From Powellomyces hirtus (taxonomy: Eukaryota; Chytridiomycota; Chytridiomycetes; Spizellomycetales; Powellomycetaceae), in the NCBI GenBank assembly GCA_025526995.1, contig JAHLKG010000017.1:1-64000 (forward strand): DNA of 64,000 bases. Reading direction: 5' to 3'. The stretch's first letter is position 1. Every line of letters starts with the position of its first letter. A program made the translations under genes and the position numbers. This document shows positions 33,506 to 44,063 of this stretch, piece after piece. The notes below the pieces were generated by a model. The model was not told the origin of the DNA. It saw only the letters and a program-made list of their open reading frames with translations, and did not search any database.

Positions 33506-34120
33506 ATTTGGAGTTTGGCGAGAGATGGCGGGCGGGGCTGAAGGTGCCGACGACATCTGCATCATTACCGCCACCCGTCGCCGCGGCGCGTTAAGGAGTG
33601 GTAGAGTGCGCTGACGAGCAGCGTCGAACAAACGCCAGAGCGGCGCAGAGACATACACGAGTGTGGGGTAATTACCTGCCGGGGGGATTGCGACCCACCC
33701 GTCAACATGTGTTTTGCGACTACCTTTTCCACTCCCAACTGATGCGTACCCGGCTCACGCACCCAAAATCCCCAAACGAAAAGGCGCAGACAGTGGAATC
33801 GAAATAGCAGATACGAAAAATACGACGGGGGGCGAAACACGAACGGGGATTCCTCCCGCCCGCTGGCTCTTGAACCCCCACCCGGTTTCCTCCACGCTAC
33901 CCCTCATCGCTCGCCCAAACAACATGCCTAGGTCATGTTATCCGCCTTGCGCGCTGGCGTCCACATTGTCCTGCGTTCGAAAACACGCGCGACGAGGCAA
34001 AGCGGGAAAGCGGGATCTTGGCCACGAGTACTTATAGAATATAGATACAGTAGAGCAAGACATGGATTATGTGTTTTGTTTATTTAGGATTTTTTTTGTT
34101 AGACTATTAGATGGGTTTGG

Positions 34121-34199
34121 GTAGGTAGGTAGGTAGGTAGATAGGTAGGTAGGGAGATTAGAGTTAGAGTTAGAGTTAGAGTTAGAGTTAGAGTTAGAG
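34121..34199. repeat. (GTAG)n followed by (TTAGAG)7 array
   Basis: About 8 tetranucleotide units (34121-34153, one variant) run into seven TTAGAG units (34158-34199). The hexamer is one base different from the TTAGGG telomere repeat common in fungi, but its position between genes argues for a plain microsatellite. Confidence 0.85.
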
Positions 34200-34473
34200 T
34201 ATCTTGTTTTTTTGGCGCCCACACGAATAGACTTGGAGTTAGAGAAGCAAAACGTGAATAGACATGTGTGAGCACCTGTTCTCGGTCTTCTGACTGGCGT
34301 CTGCTTTTTGTTTTTGCTTTGGTTTTGCCACAGGTATGATCTCCCCACTAGTGCGCGCTTTTTGGCACCGTGGGCTTTTTGCACCAACACCGAATTTTCA
34401 TTTCGGGGATTTACAGTGGACTGTACGTGGCGAAGGCGTTGTGTCTCTTGCTTGCATGGTGTTGAACCAGAGG

Positions 34474-34498
34474 AAAAAAAAAAAAAAAAAAAAAAAAA
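34474..34498. repeat. 25-nt poly-A tract
   Basis: An uninterrupted A run about 165 bp upstream of the TRAX start. It could be a poly-dA nucleosome-excluding promoter element or the trace of a retroposed poly-A tail; no target-site duplication was seen. Confidence 0.85.
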
Positions 34499-34662
34499 GA
34501 CGAACGCGGACGCCATATCGATACAGTACGGTACGCTACGTTCCGTGACGCACACGCGTGTCTCACCTCGAGACTCGTGGCTTCCGTCTCACTTCCAAAA
34601 GCCCTGCCCGCATCTCACATCTCATCTACACCACTCCCATACCTCATCTCCGCGGACCCGAT

Positions 34663-36321
34663 ATGAATCCTACCACTGCCGCGACCGACCCGCCCCGCCC
34701 TCCCCCCCTGTCCGGCGGGCGCGATACGACCGGGGATGCGATGTCGATGTCGATGCCCCCCACGTTGAAACGATCCGTGGAGGATGTAGCGGCGAGTAGC
34801 TGTGGAGGTGGGTGGGTGAGAGAACCGCGGATGAAACACACACGACCAACACTCGGAACTTACTGAATGGCGGCTGCATGGAATGTAAAATGTAGCAAGT
34901 GCGAACACGATTGCAAAGAAACCCCGCAATGGCCCCCCCACCAACGTGGCTGGCCTGTTCACGGCGTTGAGCGCGGCGTTGGATGACGTGGTTTGTGTGT
35001 GCGGGGAGAACAAACAAAATAAAAATGGGAGAGAGTTTAGTTTGGAACCCCAGTGGGCGAGTTACTGATTCTTCGTTTTGTCTTTTTGTGGTTTTTGTTT
35101 GGCACCACCAGCATGACCGCCGCGAACGCATTGTGAAAATCTCGCGCGACATCACGATCGAGTCTAAGCGGACCATCTCGCTTCTCCATCGGTACGTACG
35201 GTCATATCCTGTCGTGGGCCGAGCGAAGAGAAAGGACCCGGGGGCTGCAGAACTGACACTCCCACCGGTGGGCATTGTTTTATCTATTTTATTTGTAGAA
35301 TCGCAGGCTCGCAGCAGCACCGCCCCACCCTCCTTGCCCAAGCACACACCCAGCTCAACCACGTCGTGGCGCTGTTTGCCAAAGCCGCCGGCGATTTGAG
35401 CGGGAATGATTTCTACAAGTAACGTCCCACCGTTCCCCCCTACCCCGCTCTCTCTCCACCAACAATCCCAATACTGATGACATACCCGTGTGGTGTTGTC
35501 GTTGTTTTTTTTTTGTCGCTACTGTTTCAAAAGACATTGCAAATCCATCGGCGCGGGCATGGAGGAATTCATTGAAGCCGTTGCTTTCCTCACATACATT
35601 GAACACACCCGCCTCGTCACGCCGCAAGAGGTGCAGGACCTGTTGGTACATCCCACCACCCACCAACCCGTAAGAAAAAGCGCCTCAAAAAAAAACAAAA
35701 AACACACATATTGTACATGCATTACATTCCACCCCCCCTGAGCATATCCATTTTTCGTCGTCTTTCTTCACCCACCTCTAGATTATCCCCGTAACGCCCA
35801 CCCACTACATCCTCGGCATCGCGGACCTCGCGGGCGAAATCATGCGGTACGCCATCAACACCGTGGCGCGCGGAAACACGGAAAACGACACCGAAAACGA
35901 TAATACGACCCCGCACCGCATGTGCGCCTTCCTCCGCGCCCTCGAAGCATCGTTTGTGCAACTCGATTTCGACCCCGCCCGCGGAAAAATGCCGGCGATG
36001 AAGGCGAGTGTGGCGAAAGTGGAGAAGGGTGAGTGAGCCAAACACAAAAACAAAACAAAACAAAACAACAAAAAAAATCGGTTTTTTTTTCGTACACGGA
36101 AAACGTTCACTCATTGCTCGTTGTTGTTGTTGTTGTCGTTCTTTTTCTATTTTCATGTTGTTGGCTTGGCTCGCTTGGCCTGGTCGCTAAAAAAAACAAA
36201 ACAAAACACAGCTTGCTACACACTCAAAGTCCGCGGCGCCGAACTCCCCCCCGCCCATCTCCGCGATCTGCTGCTGCATCAACACGTCCAATCCACCACC
36301 CACGACCACCACGCGGCGTAA
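34663..36321 (+). CDS. TSNAX: translin-associated factor X (TRAX), 7 exons
   Basis: Exons 34663-34807, 34896-34990, 35112-35191, 35299-35418, 35534-35669, 35782-36028, 36212-36321, 310 residues. The helical TRAX fold is marked by HDRRERIVKISRDITIESKR, then KRTISLLHR at the end of exon 3, GAGMEEFIEAVAFLTYIE, VTPTHYILGIADLAGEIMRY (with the acidic residues that form the C3PO nuclease site), and ACYTLKVRGAELPP near the C-terminus. With translin, TRAX forms the C3PO endoribonuclease that removes RNA fragments in silencing and tRNA maturation. Translin itself is not in this window. The N-terminal 55 residues are Pro/Ser-rich and poorly conserved; an in-frame ATG at 34558 is an alternative start. 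The exon 2 donor could be at 34987 or 34990 (one Val difference). The stop is followed within 16 bp by a 19-C tract. Confidence 0.9.
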
Positions 36322-36811
36322 AGAGGTGCATCATGACCCCCCCCCCCCCCCCCCCGGTGCGGAGGGCGCAAGTATACAGCACACAGCGTGAGGTCCGGAT
36401 ATGTAATGTCATGCGTTGGGTCCAGTGTAGTTTAGAGCGGGGTTATGTAGGGGATTGCATTTTTGGAAGTTTTTGGGTCGTGGAAGGGGAGGGAGGGTTA
36501 GTGTGGGATGTTTCGCTCGCCCCGCCCCGCTTGTTTGTCTGATACGATTTGTTTAGGGGGGGGGAAGGGGTGGAGGAAGTAATGATGGAGTAGTGAAGAA
36601 AACATGAATGAAATCTGGTATTGACGCATAACATGATCCCGCAAAGCCCATATAAGCTTCTTTCCGGAGCTTCTGATTTCGCGGGGGCCTGCGAGTTTGT
36701 CTGTTTTCTTTCTTCCGTTCCATCTTTCCATGAATTTAAAGAGAAATCGCGCATTGTATTGTAGCAGGCTAACAAAAACCCCTCCCAACTCAACCTCCCG
36801 GGCAAACACCG
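36322..36811. other. convergent intergenic region with 19-C tract
   Basis: 3' regions of TRAX (+) and WBP11 (-) meet here. A poly-C tract of 19 nt spans 36337-36355. Nothing else is recognised. Confidence 0.5.
36337..36355. repeat. 19-nt poly-C tract
   Basis: An uninterrupted C run just after the TRAX stop, within its probable 3' UTR. Confidence 0.9.
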
Positions 36812-38782
36812 CTACAACAAATCCTTCATCGAATTCATAAATTCATCATACTCATCATTCGCCGATTTCGTGGCCGACGCACCGACGGTTGGTTTCGCCG
36901 CCGCACGAGGAATCGCAGGGGGTGGTTTGGGGAGTGTCTTTTGGTGTTGCAACAGCGGGGTAGTGTACGCGCTCTGTTCATCATCATCCGCATTCTCATT
37001 GTCGTCGTCGCCGTAATCCGGTGCCGCATTCACGACCGGTTTGAGGTGCCCGACGCGGGCAGGTGTGGGTTTCGCAGCCATTCTTGAGGCGTTTTTGGGT
37101 GGGCCCGATGGGTGGTGGTGGTGGGGTTGTTGTTTTTTCCGACGGAGCGCAGCCGGGACAAGTTTGACCGACTCGGCCTGCAGGTCGCGCACGACGGGGG
37201 CAGCGGAAATAACGACGGGAGCGGCGGGTGCGAGCGAAGGAGTCGGCGGTTGGTGTTGTGGGTACTCTGAGGTAGGGTGCGGCATTTGAGGTGAGGGGTA
37301 GTTGTACTGCGGTGGGTGGGAGGGGGGGTAATGGCCCATGTGGGGTGGGGGATGGCCGCCCATGTACATGTGGTGGGGTGGTGGAGGCGGGCGCCAGAAT
37401 GGGGGCGGGGGGCCAGGTGGGAAGGGGCGAGGGTGGTGAGGTCCGGTTCCGCGGTGAGGTGGGGGCCCTGGTGGCGGGCCGGGCGGGAGGCCGTAGGGCA
37501 TGTACGGTGGGCGATAACCTGTGGTGCATGGCAGGCGAGTTAGAAAGGGGGATAGTGGTGGTGTTGTGTGAAAGGAATGCTTACCTGGTGGAGGCATACC
37601 CAGCGGTGGACCCGGCGGGAAAGCCCTGAACGGAGGCGGCCCGCCACCCACTGGGTATTGCGGAGGTCCCATCATCGAGGGGGGTTGGGCTTGCGCTTGA
37701 AGTGGCGGTACGGCCGGAAGAGTCGGATTCGGTGTGGCGCTAGCAGTGCTGTCAGCAGACGGCATGTAATCGGCCTTGTTTCTGATTTCGGGCAACTCGA
37801 GGGTGAGGTAGATTTGGGCTTCCGAGTTGAGCCCGGGGCCCGGTGGGAGCGAGATGTGGGACAGATCGACAAATTGGACCATGGGTTCGGGTTGGGAGGA
37901 GTCGATTGGGTGGGTCTCTGTGGGTTCGTGGTCGTCTGAGATGAGGGTTAGCAATGGATGCCGAATCTCGGTGAGTTTGTAGTTTTGCAGACATACTTCC
38001 GTCCGAGTCAGACTCTGACTCCGAATCGCTATCACTCTCATCGCTGTCATCACTGCTTTCCTCTACGCACCCACCACAAAGCACAACAAGTTAGTTTCTC
38101 CCTCTACACCACACCAGACCCGTCTCCGCAAGTGCTACCAAAAAGTGCCATACCTATCCTCGCAGGTTTCTTGGGTCCATGCGGGTTGAATGTCGGGTGA
38201 TACCATTTCATTTCCACCTCCTCCTTGACTTTGCTCTTTGGTTCGGGGGCGTTGGGGTCCACGGGGCCCAAACCGAGTTCCTTGCGCGACTCATTGATTT
38301 TTTTCAGTTTTTCTTCGGCGCGTTGCTTTTTTTGGCGTTGGACTTGGTCTAACGTTTCTGTAAAAACACAAGTAGAGGACCAGTCAGTGACTTGGATTTC
38401 AGCTCAGCGACGGGGCAAAGAGGATGTGAGCTTTGCAGTACCAAGTTGCTGATAGCTCCGGAGCTCGGCAAATATCTTTTTCGTGTCCCTGTGCGCCGCG
38501 GCGAGCGTCTGCACCTTCTTTTTCTCTTCCTTGTTCTGTGTTGCCGGGACAAGATCGAAATGCCAAAAGTTAACAAACGTGACACAGACACAGTCAGATC
38601 GCAAAAGGTCATTTCACTGACCTTCTTCAATTCTCTCTTCCGTTGAAGTTTCCGATGAGCCTGTGGGAAACCATGTAGTGAGTGAGTAGATAGATGAGGA
38701 TGGACTGGACTTGAAGACAGGTGGGACGTACATCGGCGGGATTTATGGTCCTCCCGGACTTTGTGCCTGACTTTCGGCCCAT
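36812..38782 (-). CDS. WBP11: WBP11-like splicing factor (WW-domain-binding protein 11), 7 exons
   Basis: Exons 38782-38732, 38660-38622, 38535-38442, 38357-38154, 38062-37997, 37935-37585, 37518-36812, 503 residues. The N-terminus is the Wbp11 domain: MGRKSGTKSGRTINPAD, then HRKLQRKRELKK, a basic helix KKIFAELRSYQQL and a coiled segment ETLDQVQRQKKQRAEEKLKK. It is followed by an acidic Ser/Asp cluster (exon 5) and a long Pro/Gly-rich region with many PPGPP and PPPP runs, the ligands of WW domains such as PQBP1. The C-terminus has a short acidic motif (ANDEYDEFMNSMKDLL) typical of the family. It acts in the nucleus during pre-mRNA splicing. The first two exons are only 51 and 39 nt, but their reading phase and family match make them convincing. 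Confidence 0.88.
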
Positions 38783-39984
38783 TTTTGTGGAGAGCTGTGA
38801 CTTTCACTCGGGGTTCCTCTAGTTCGCAGGATGGAGAGAAAAGGGATCCCTGGGACAAAACGGGCAGGTAAAAAGTTCGAATATGACAGGACAGTGTCAA
38901 CTTCGCTTTGGGGGAAACTGCGGAGGTGTGGCTTGGACATCGTTTGGCTCGCGCTCCTTTTTGGCCGAACTGACCGACCTCTTCATTCTGCAAGTGATGT
39001 CTCACATTCCCCAAGGCTTCCACAGCGTTCCTGACAGGAGTGTCGTTTTAGAGCCCACGCTGGGCATGTCTTGGGTTAGGTGAGGGGCAACAAGGACCGC
39101 ATGACGTTCTCATACTGCTATACACAGAGGAGACTTCATGCACGCATAGTCATTGGTTTTGAGATTTGCCCCATGATCAAGCAGATACTAGACCATGCAC
39201 CACTAGAGTTAACATCCGCCCCTCGCTCCACCAGGAGCTCGACAAGACCCATGTTCTCGTCTGACCTGCATGCAGTGCGTAGCCACTCATTATAGCGCGC
39301 CAAGGTCGCTCCAGCCTTGAACATCACTCCGTATCTGGCTAGAGAGATTAACCATTACTGTTTTTCAAAATCTGAGGGGTTGTAAGATTCTATGCCGCAA
39401 ACTCTATATGAAAGATGGGGTGGGGACAATCCTCATTGCCGCTTGAGAAGAAGGTGAGACGGGCGGCCGGCTGATACATGTCAGTCAGAACAAAGACCAC
39501 AGGAGATTTCAGTAAAGCAAAAGTGATTGTCCAAACAGCAGATACAGAGTTCATGATGCCCGACATGCTCTGACAAAGATGAAACTGTGGAGGAATGTTG
39601 TGATCTGCCTGGGTGGCTTGGCGATCATGCGGAGGAGAGTGACGTCCGCTGATGTAGTCAAGCAGCATTACTCGGCAGGCAGTTGTTGTTGTGTTGTTCA
39701 ACGTGAATTTTAAGTAATGTGTGAGATGAAGCAAAGCTGGAGATGCAGATTTGGTTGAGGTGCTACATTCAGTGGACACCCAATGTATTATATTGTAATT
39801 CCCGACATGCAATGTATCTAAGAATGCACGTGGGAGAGTGAATGCTCGCGTAAATGTAAATTTCGTAGACGTGCATCGAGCCACTAATGCGGCCTGTAAG
39901 TGAATCTCACCCCCAAAAACGAAAGGCAAGTTGGGTATTTTCAGTATGTTGTATGTTGTATGTTGCTTTGTTGGTTCCTTGGGT
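38783..39984. other. 1.2 kb intergenic region containing an ankyrin remnant
   Basis: Apart from the ankyrin-like fragment at 39136-39340, no gene is recognised. An open frame at 39390-39929 has no ATG at its start and no known family. Confidence 0.45.
39136..39340 (-). pseudogene. ankyrin-repeat gene fragment
   Basis: About 65 codons contain one and a half ankyrin units: ARYGVMFKAGATL, then NEWLRTACRSDENMGLVELL and VERGADVNSSG. The Leu-Val-Glu-Leu-Leu helix followed by GADVN is the standard repeat core. The frame hits stops on both sides and no flanking repeat exons are visible, so I read it as a relic of a larger ankyrin gene. Confidence 0.55.
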
Positions 39985-40802
39985 TCAGTTGGGTTTACGA
40001 GCGGGATCCCAGTGGTCGACCGATTCCATGATCAATTCCTTCTCGGTCGTCTGCTGCTTCAGCCCAAGGGTCTCGTAGACGCTGCTGAGAAGGAGGGAGA
40101 GAGTTCCAAGAATGTAAATGGTGAAGATTCCGCTGAAGCGCATGATGCAGGTGACGATGGTCTTGGTGAAGCGGGAGAAGGGTTCTGGAGTAATGGCCGC
40201 GCAAATTGTGTCCGTGGGATAGTAGTCCTGTGAATGAAAAACATTAGCGTACACAACTCTGCTAACACATGTGGGGCATATGCACATACCTCTTGACGAG
40301 TGATGAGGAACTTTGTAGCGCCGCTTCGACGGATGCGCTTCAGATGAAAGATGGTAAGCACTCGCGCCTGCTGAGGCTGGAACGTCGGGAAGAAGAGCGG
40401 GTGAAATTGGTAGTCAATGTCCGTCACCACTCGCTGCAGTTCTTCATCGTAGACTGTATTTGAAAAAGAAATGTAGGCAGAACCACAGTATCAGCACAAA
40501 TAGACTACGTCAGGCGAGCAGTTTTCCATCCCTCACTCTCCTCTCCTGATCGCTCGGTACCTCTGTCACGCACTATACTTACACACAGCGTGAACGATAA
40601 GCTTGTTGAACGTTTTCATCTGCTTGCTCCATCCATTGTACATTTTCGAGAACTCTGCCTTTCCCTTAAGCAGCAGGAACGGGTGGGCAAAGACAATGTC
40701 GTCGCTAACATAGTTGTCGATGACATTGTTGACCGCGGTGATGTCGGTGGAGAGGATGGGAATGAGCACTTTGTTGACAATGTCTTGTTTGGGGTTGTCC
40801 AT
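39985..40802 (-). CDS. NTF2-like (SigF-like) domain protein with C-terminal membrane anchor, 3 exons
   Basis: Exons 40802-40583, 40453-40290, 40227-39985, 208 residues. The N-terminal 125 residues look like a SnoaL/NTF2-type cone fold: an opening helix region (KQDIVNKVLIPILS), NVIDNYVSDDIVFAHPFLLL and FSKMYNGWSKQMKTF, then beta strands such as DYQFHPLFFP and ARVLTIFHLKRI. After a short linker a hydrophobic helix (about residues 160-180, IFTIYILGTLSLLLSSVY) suggests membrane anchoring with the domain facing the cytosol. Fungal databases use the label SigF-like NTF2-like for proteins of this build, which I apply from memory. Function unknown; such folds bind small hydrophobic ligands or serve as adaptors. 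It is divergent from POP5 across 248 bp. Confidence 0.65.
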
Positions 40803-41050
40803 TTGGAATGAATTGGATTTCGTTGAGGGTTGTGGGAGTTGAAAGGTTGTCGAAGGTCAAGAAGGATGAAGTGGTAATGGGTGTAAAGAGGGGGGGGGGG
40901 GGGGGGGATTAACGGCAAGATAAAGCGCACGCACGCACAGAATGACCGTCATTGACATGTGGATTGGAATTCCACTTTCTTCCATTTTGGAACACGCGCG
41001 TCTTTCTTTCGTCTGTTTAACGACATGCGACTGGACATTGTCTCGACAAC
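40803..41050. promoter_or_regulatory. bidirectional promoter region with 19-G tract
   Basis: This 248-bp spacer separates the start codons of the NTF2-like gene (-) and POP5 (+). A run of 19 G (40889-40907) lies roughly mid-way. Poly-dG:dC tracts in promoters can affect nucleosomes or form quadruplexes; no such role is shown here. Confidence 0.5.
40889..40907. repeat. 19-nt poly-G tract
   Basis: An uninterrupted G run within the divergent promoter between the NTF2-like gene and POP5. Confidence 0.9.
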
Positions 41051-41585
41051 ATGGTCCGCTTCAAGAACCGCTTTCTCCTCTTCCACATCCACTACGAAAG
41101 TACCGGAAAGCGCGCTCCGCCAATCGACACGACCATTCATGGCGGCCACATTTCATCTGTTCTCAAAGAATCCATCCTGCTCAACTTTGGCGATTTTGGT
41201 GCCGGCATCGCGGCAACATCCACAGGCGTCAAGTACTTTTCTCCTTACACCTCCACAGGGATCATTCGATGTTCCCGCGACCATTACCAGATGGTCTGGG
41301 CCGCTCTCACATTTGTGACAACATTGAGAGGAAGGAACGTTTTGTTTAGGGTCGTGCATGTGGGCGGCACACTCAAGAGTGTACAGCAGGAAACAATGAA
41401 ATTGGACAAGAAGCTATTGAACGAGTTGGAGACGACCGGAGTTATCACAGGTGTGAGATAAGTGGCTTTGGCGGTAGTGGTTTATCTCACTCACACAGAA
41501 TTGAACTTTTTTCTGCCCTTAAGCATCCCAGACGGACCTGCTGCTGGAAAAGGCTCGGAAAGAAATCGAAGCCGTCGATGCCTGA
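41051..41585 (+). CDS. POP5: ribonuclease P/MRP protein subunit POP5, 2 exons
   Basis: Exons 41051-41450 and 41524-41585, 153 residues, the usual POP5 size. The start MVRFKNRFLLFHI is the family signature. It is followed by a mid-domain GDFGAGIAATSTGVKYFSP and the strand TSTGIIRCSRDHYQMVWAAL, then RVVHVGGTLKSVQQ and a C-terminal helix DLLLEKARKEIEAV in exon 2. POP5 is a core protein of nuclear RNase P (tRNA 5' maturation) and RNase MRP (rRNA processing). The intron uses a GTGTGA donor and a CTTAAG acceptor. Confidence 0.92.
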
Positions 41586-42454
41586 GAGAGTCCGTCCGCA
41601 GCCTATATACACTGCCCTCCTGCGGCGCTCGGTGACATGTATACACCTTAGTATAGTTGAGTTTACAGCAACCGATACTGGCGACTTTTTTTTGGAATCA
41701 TAAACATGCGCTGAAGCAAAAACTGGTATCCTTTTACTGTCCAACCGTCAGAGCGAAAGCTGTGCGTGCCCACGACACAGGAACTAGCGCAGGAGACTAT
41801 TGCCTATAACAGAGCTTCAGGACTTCGCTTCGTCAGATCATGCCATTCATTTGTATTGTTATTGGAAGAATCTCCACTTCTCTCGTTTTGTGCCCGGGAG
41901 AAGGAAAACACGATTTCATGTCTCCCTCACCATGTCAAGTTTTGCAATATCATGAAATATCGGGTCCATTCTACACATACAACCTCCACTGAAATTACAG
42001 GAGAGAAGATGCTCTAGTGGACCCATGCAAAACAAGTTCACATTTATCTTCGGCCACTGGAATCATGGTATACGTGCAAGAGAGAATAATGCCACGACCA
42101 CACTGTATGGGCAGGTTTTGGGTTTGCTTTGATTCTTCACGCTAGTTGCGGTATAACCCGGCGAGGACGAAATATGATCCAGCACATGGAGTTCCTCGGC
42201 GGGGTTTTAACGCACAATGGTAAATGTAGTTGAGGTTGGGAATTCGGGCAATTCGACAATCGTCCTCTTTTATACTCTTTAGATTTCAGAGTTTTAAGTG
42301 TCATGGCAACAGTCCAGGTCACGCTATAACGCGTTAGGTAAGCACTACACGTTCAGCTACGACAATCTCTAGCTCGACGGATCACTGGAGGAGAACGCGC
42401 ACCGACTGGCCACGCCCGTACAACTCCGTCTGTGCAAAACGGGTGAAGTGAAGA
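41586..42454. other. intergenic, nothing recognised
   Basis: About 870 bp between POP5 and the two-TM protein gene, both on plus. No gene or RNA element was identified. Confidence 0.45.
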
Positions 42455-43639
42455 ATGGGCCCCACATGGACGAACAAGCTAGTTCAGTATGATCAGCTAC
42501 AGACGAGTCTCCCAGATACCAGGAGTAGGTCGATTTCTGGACTACTCCTGTCAGGTGTTGGCATAACTCTCAGCCTGTTGTACTTCGCGTACACCTTCTC
42601 CGAGGAGTATCAATCCTTTACCTCCACGACTAGTATTAGAGTAATGAACACCAACGAAACGCTACCGCTCACTCTCGAATGCTCTTCTCGCTGTGTACCC
42701 ATCATATCATTCACTCTCGGAGGCGCAGAAATAAAGCCATTCGGGCTGGATTCGACAACAGGCGCTATTAACGCATACGATGGTGCAATCGTTGAGAATG
42801 GAACTGTCCCTGAGAGGTTATCGTCGCTCATAGAACTATACGTATACCCTCCGTCTCTGCACTGTGACGCCTATACCTACACTTCAGGGATCAGCTCCGT
42901 GGCATTTACCGGATGTAACGTCGGTAACGCTAGTTACAGCGTCTCCTCGAACCTGTTCGGCACAGATATACCTGAGGGTGTTCAGTCAATGGCAATACTA
43001 GTAGACAAGAGAGGAGATGAGGTTACATCGACAAAGTACAACTTTACCCTGCTCAACGACGACACGTATCAGTATCCGTTCAGTAAGAAGTACAACCCAT
43101 TCATCAACATCTATGTTCGCAACATGACTTGCTTTGGTCTCAAGGGCAATGTGAATGAGTGTTATCCAAGAGCTGCTTCATATATTGACTTCTACGTCAA
43201 TGGTACTAGGCTGGAGGATGTTGAAGATCCCTTCATCGGAGAAATAGTCACAGGAATGAATGCACAACCGGGCTTCTTCATCAGTGTGGCTCCGGCTGAC
43301 CCCACTTCGACTGCCACTCAGGTTAGATTTCTGAGGTTCTACGACATTTACTCAATTATCGAACGCACGTACCCCACTACGAAGGAGACTCTCGCCAAGG
43401 CATTGGGAGCCACCGGAGGCATGTACGGAATCATACTTCTGTGTATGTCGATACTACAGAAGATCATGAGGATGCTTCTATCAATCAGAGCAGTACGCAA
43501 ACTTTTGCACCTTCCTGTGATCTCAGTCACGCCTGTCGAAGAGAATGGTCCAGGCGATACCAAGACATCGGTAGTTAGGTCGCAGTCTTCTGAGAACATA
43601 ACGAACACGATCAAGCGATCCGCAAGCATAGGAGTCTGA
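42455..43639 (+). CDS. two-TM surface glycoprotein of unknown family
   Basis: Single-exon frame of 394 codons. A short cytosolic N-terminus (1-27) is followed by TM1 (about 28-48, ISGLLLSGVGITLSLLYFAY), an ectodomain of about 270 residues, TM2 (about 325-350, GGMYGIILLCMSILQKIM) and a Ser/Lys-rich cytosolic tail. The ectodomain has at least six N-glycosylation sequons (NET, NGT, NAS, NFT, NMT, NGT) and six Cys that group in pairs (ECSSRC; HC...GC; TC...EC), all consistent with a disulfide-bonded luminal or extracellular fold. Two TM helices around a glycosylated Cys-rich domain recalls P2X, DEG/ENaC or CDC50 layouts. I see none of their signature motifs, so the family stays open. The lack of introns is unusual for this window. 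Confidence 0.6.
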   Translation: MGPTWTNKLVQYDQLQTSLPDTRSRSISGLLLSGVGITLSLLYFAYTFSEEYQSFTSTTSIRVMNTNETLPLTLECSSRCVPIISFTLGGAEIKPFGLDSTTGAINAYDGAIVENGTVPERLSSLIELYVYPPSLHCDAYTYTSGISSVAFTGCNVGNASYSVSSNLFGTDIPEGVQSMAILVDKRGDEVTSTKYNFTLLNDDTYQYPFSKKYNPFINIYVRNMTCFGLKGNVNECYPRAASYIDFYVNGTRLEDVEDPFIGEIVTGMNAQPGFFISVAPADPTSTATQVRFLRFYDIYSIIERTYPTTKETLAKALGATGGMYGIILLCMSILQKIMRMLLSIRAVRKLLHLPVISVTPVEENGPGDTKTSVVRSQSSENITNTIKRSASIGV

Positions 43640-43991
43640 ACAAATCTATATACCCCACGTTTTGAGGCACTGAGAAGCTGCCATTACAGCAGCCTATTGG
43701 ATGGCGTGAGTGAAGCGCGAAGTGTTGGACCCCTAGGTGGACATCAGCGCTGGAGAGTATTGGCACATATTTTGGATGACTCAGAGACCACATCAGTAGT
43801 GAATAAAGCACTTGAAATCAAACAACGTGAATCAAAAAGTAAGCTGACCTTTGACGCTGACAAACTGCTGAACCTCCAAAGTAGATGTTCACAAGCGGAG
43901 TGGGGCTGGCGAGACGTGACGGGACCGGTGGCAGAGATAGAAGCGGCGACAGTTGATATGACATGGCTGTGAAGAAAAGTAAAAAAATTTT
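43640..43991. other. intergenic, holds the tRNA terminator
   Basis: No gene is seen. Read on the minus strand, a run of seven T (43981-43987) begins a few bases after the tRNA 3' end and fits an RNA polymerase III terminator. Confidence 0.5.
43981..43987 (-). terminator. RNA polymerase III T-run terminator
   Basis: Seven consecutive T on the minus strand shortly downstream of the tRNA-Ala 3' end. Confidence 0.7.
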
Positions 43992-44063
43992 GGAGAATGT
44001 GGGCATTGATCCCACTGCCTCCCGCATGCAAAGCGGGCGCTCTACCATTTGAGCTAATTCCCC
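43992..44063 (-). tRNA. tRNA-Ala (anticodon TGC)
   Basis: The 72-nt minus-strand sequence folds fully: a 7-bp acceptor stem (GGGGAAT with ATTCTCC) containing a G3:U70 wobble, the alanine identity element; D stem GCTC/GAGC; anticodon stem CCCGC/GCGGG with loop TTTGCAT; five-base variable loop; T stem GTGGG/CCCAC. The T loop is ATCAATG, with A rather than T at position 54, a minor departure that also weakens the usual B box. There is no intron. A T-run terminator follows. Confidence 0.93.

Larger units (their letters stand above)
33506..34662. other. 1.1 kb intergenic region with microsatellites
   Basis: No gene is recognised. It holds a GTAG tetranucleotide run, a TTAGAG hexanucleotide array and a 25-A tract (each listed). 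If the TRAX gene starts at the upstream in-frame ATG 34558, the last 105 bp would be coding. Confidence 0.5.

Noticed and set aside
34158..34199. True telomere or chromosome end
   Set aside because: The hexamer is TTAGAG rather than TTAGGG and is flanked on both sides by ordinary genes.
34067..34555. Minus-strand frame rich in Asn/Ser
   Set aside because: It is produced by translation of the TTAGAG and GTAG microsatellites and the poly-A tract.
39390..39929. 179-codon minus-strand frame
   Set aside because: It opens at TTG rather than ATG, has no recognised domain and no splice-linked neighbours.
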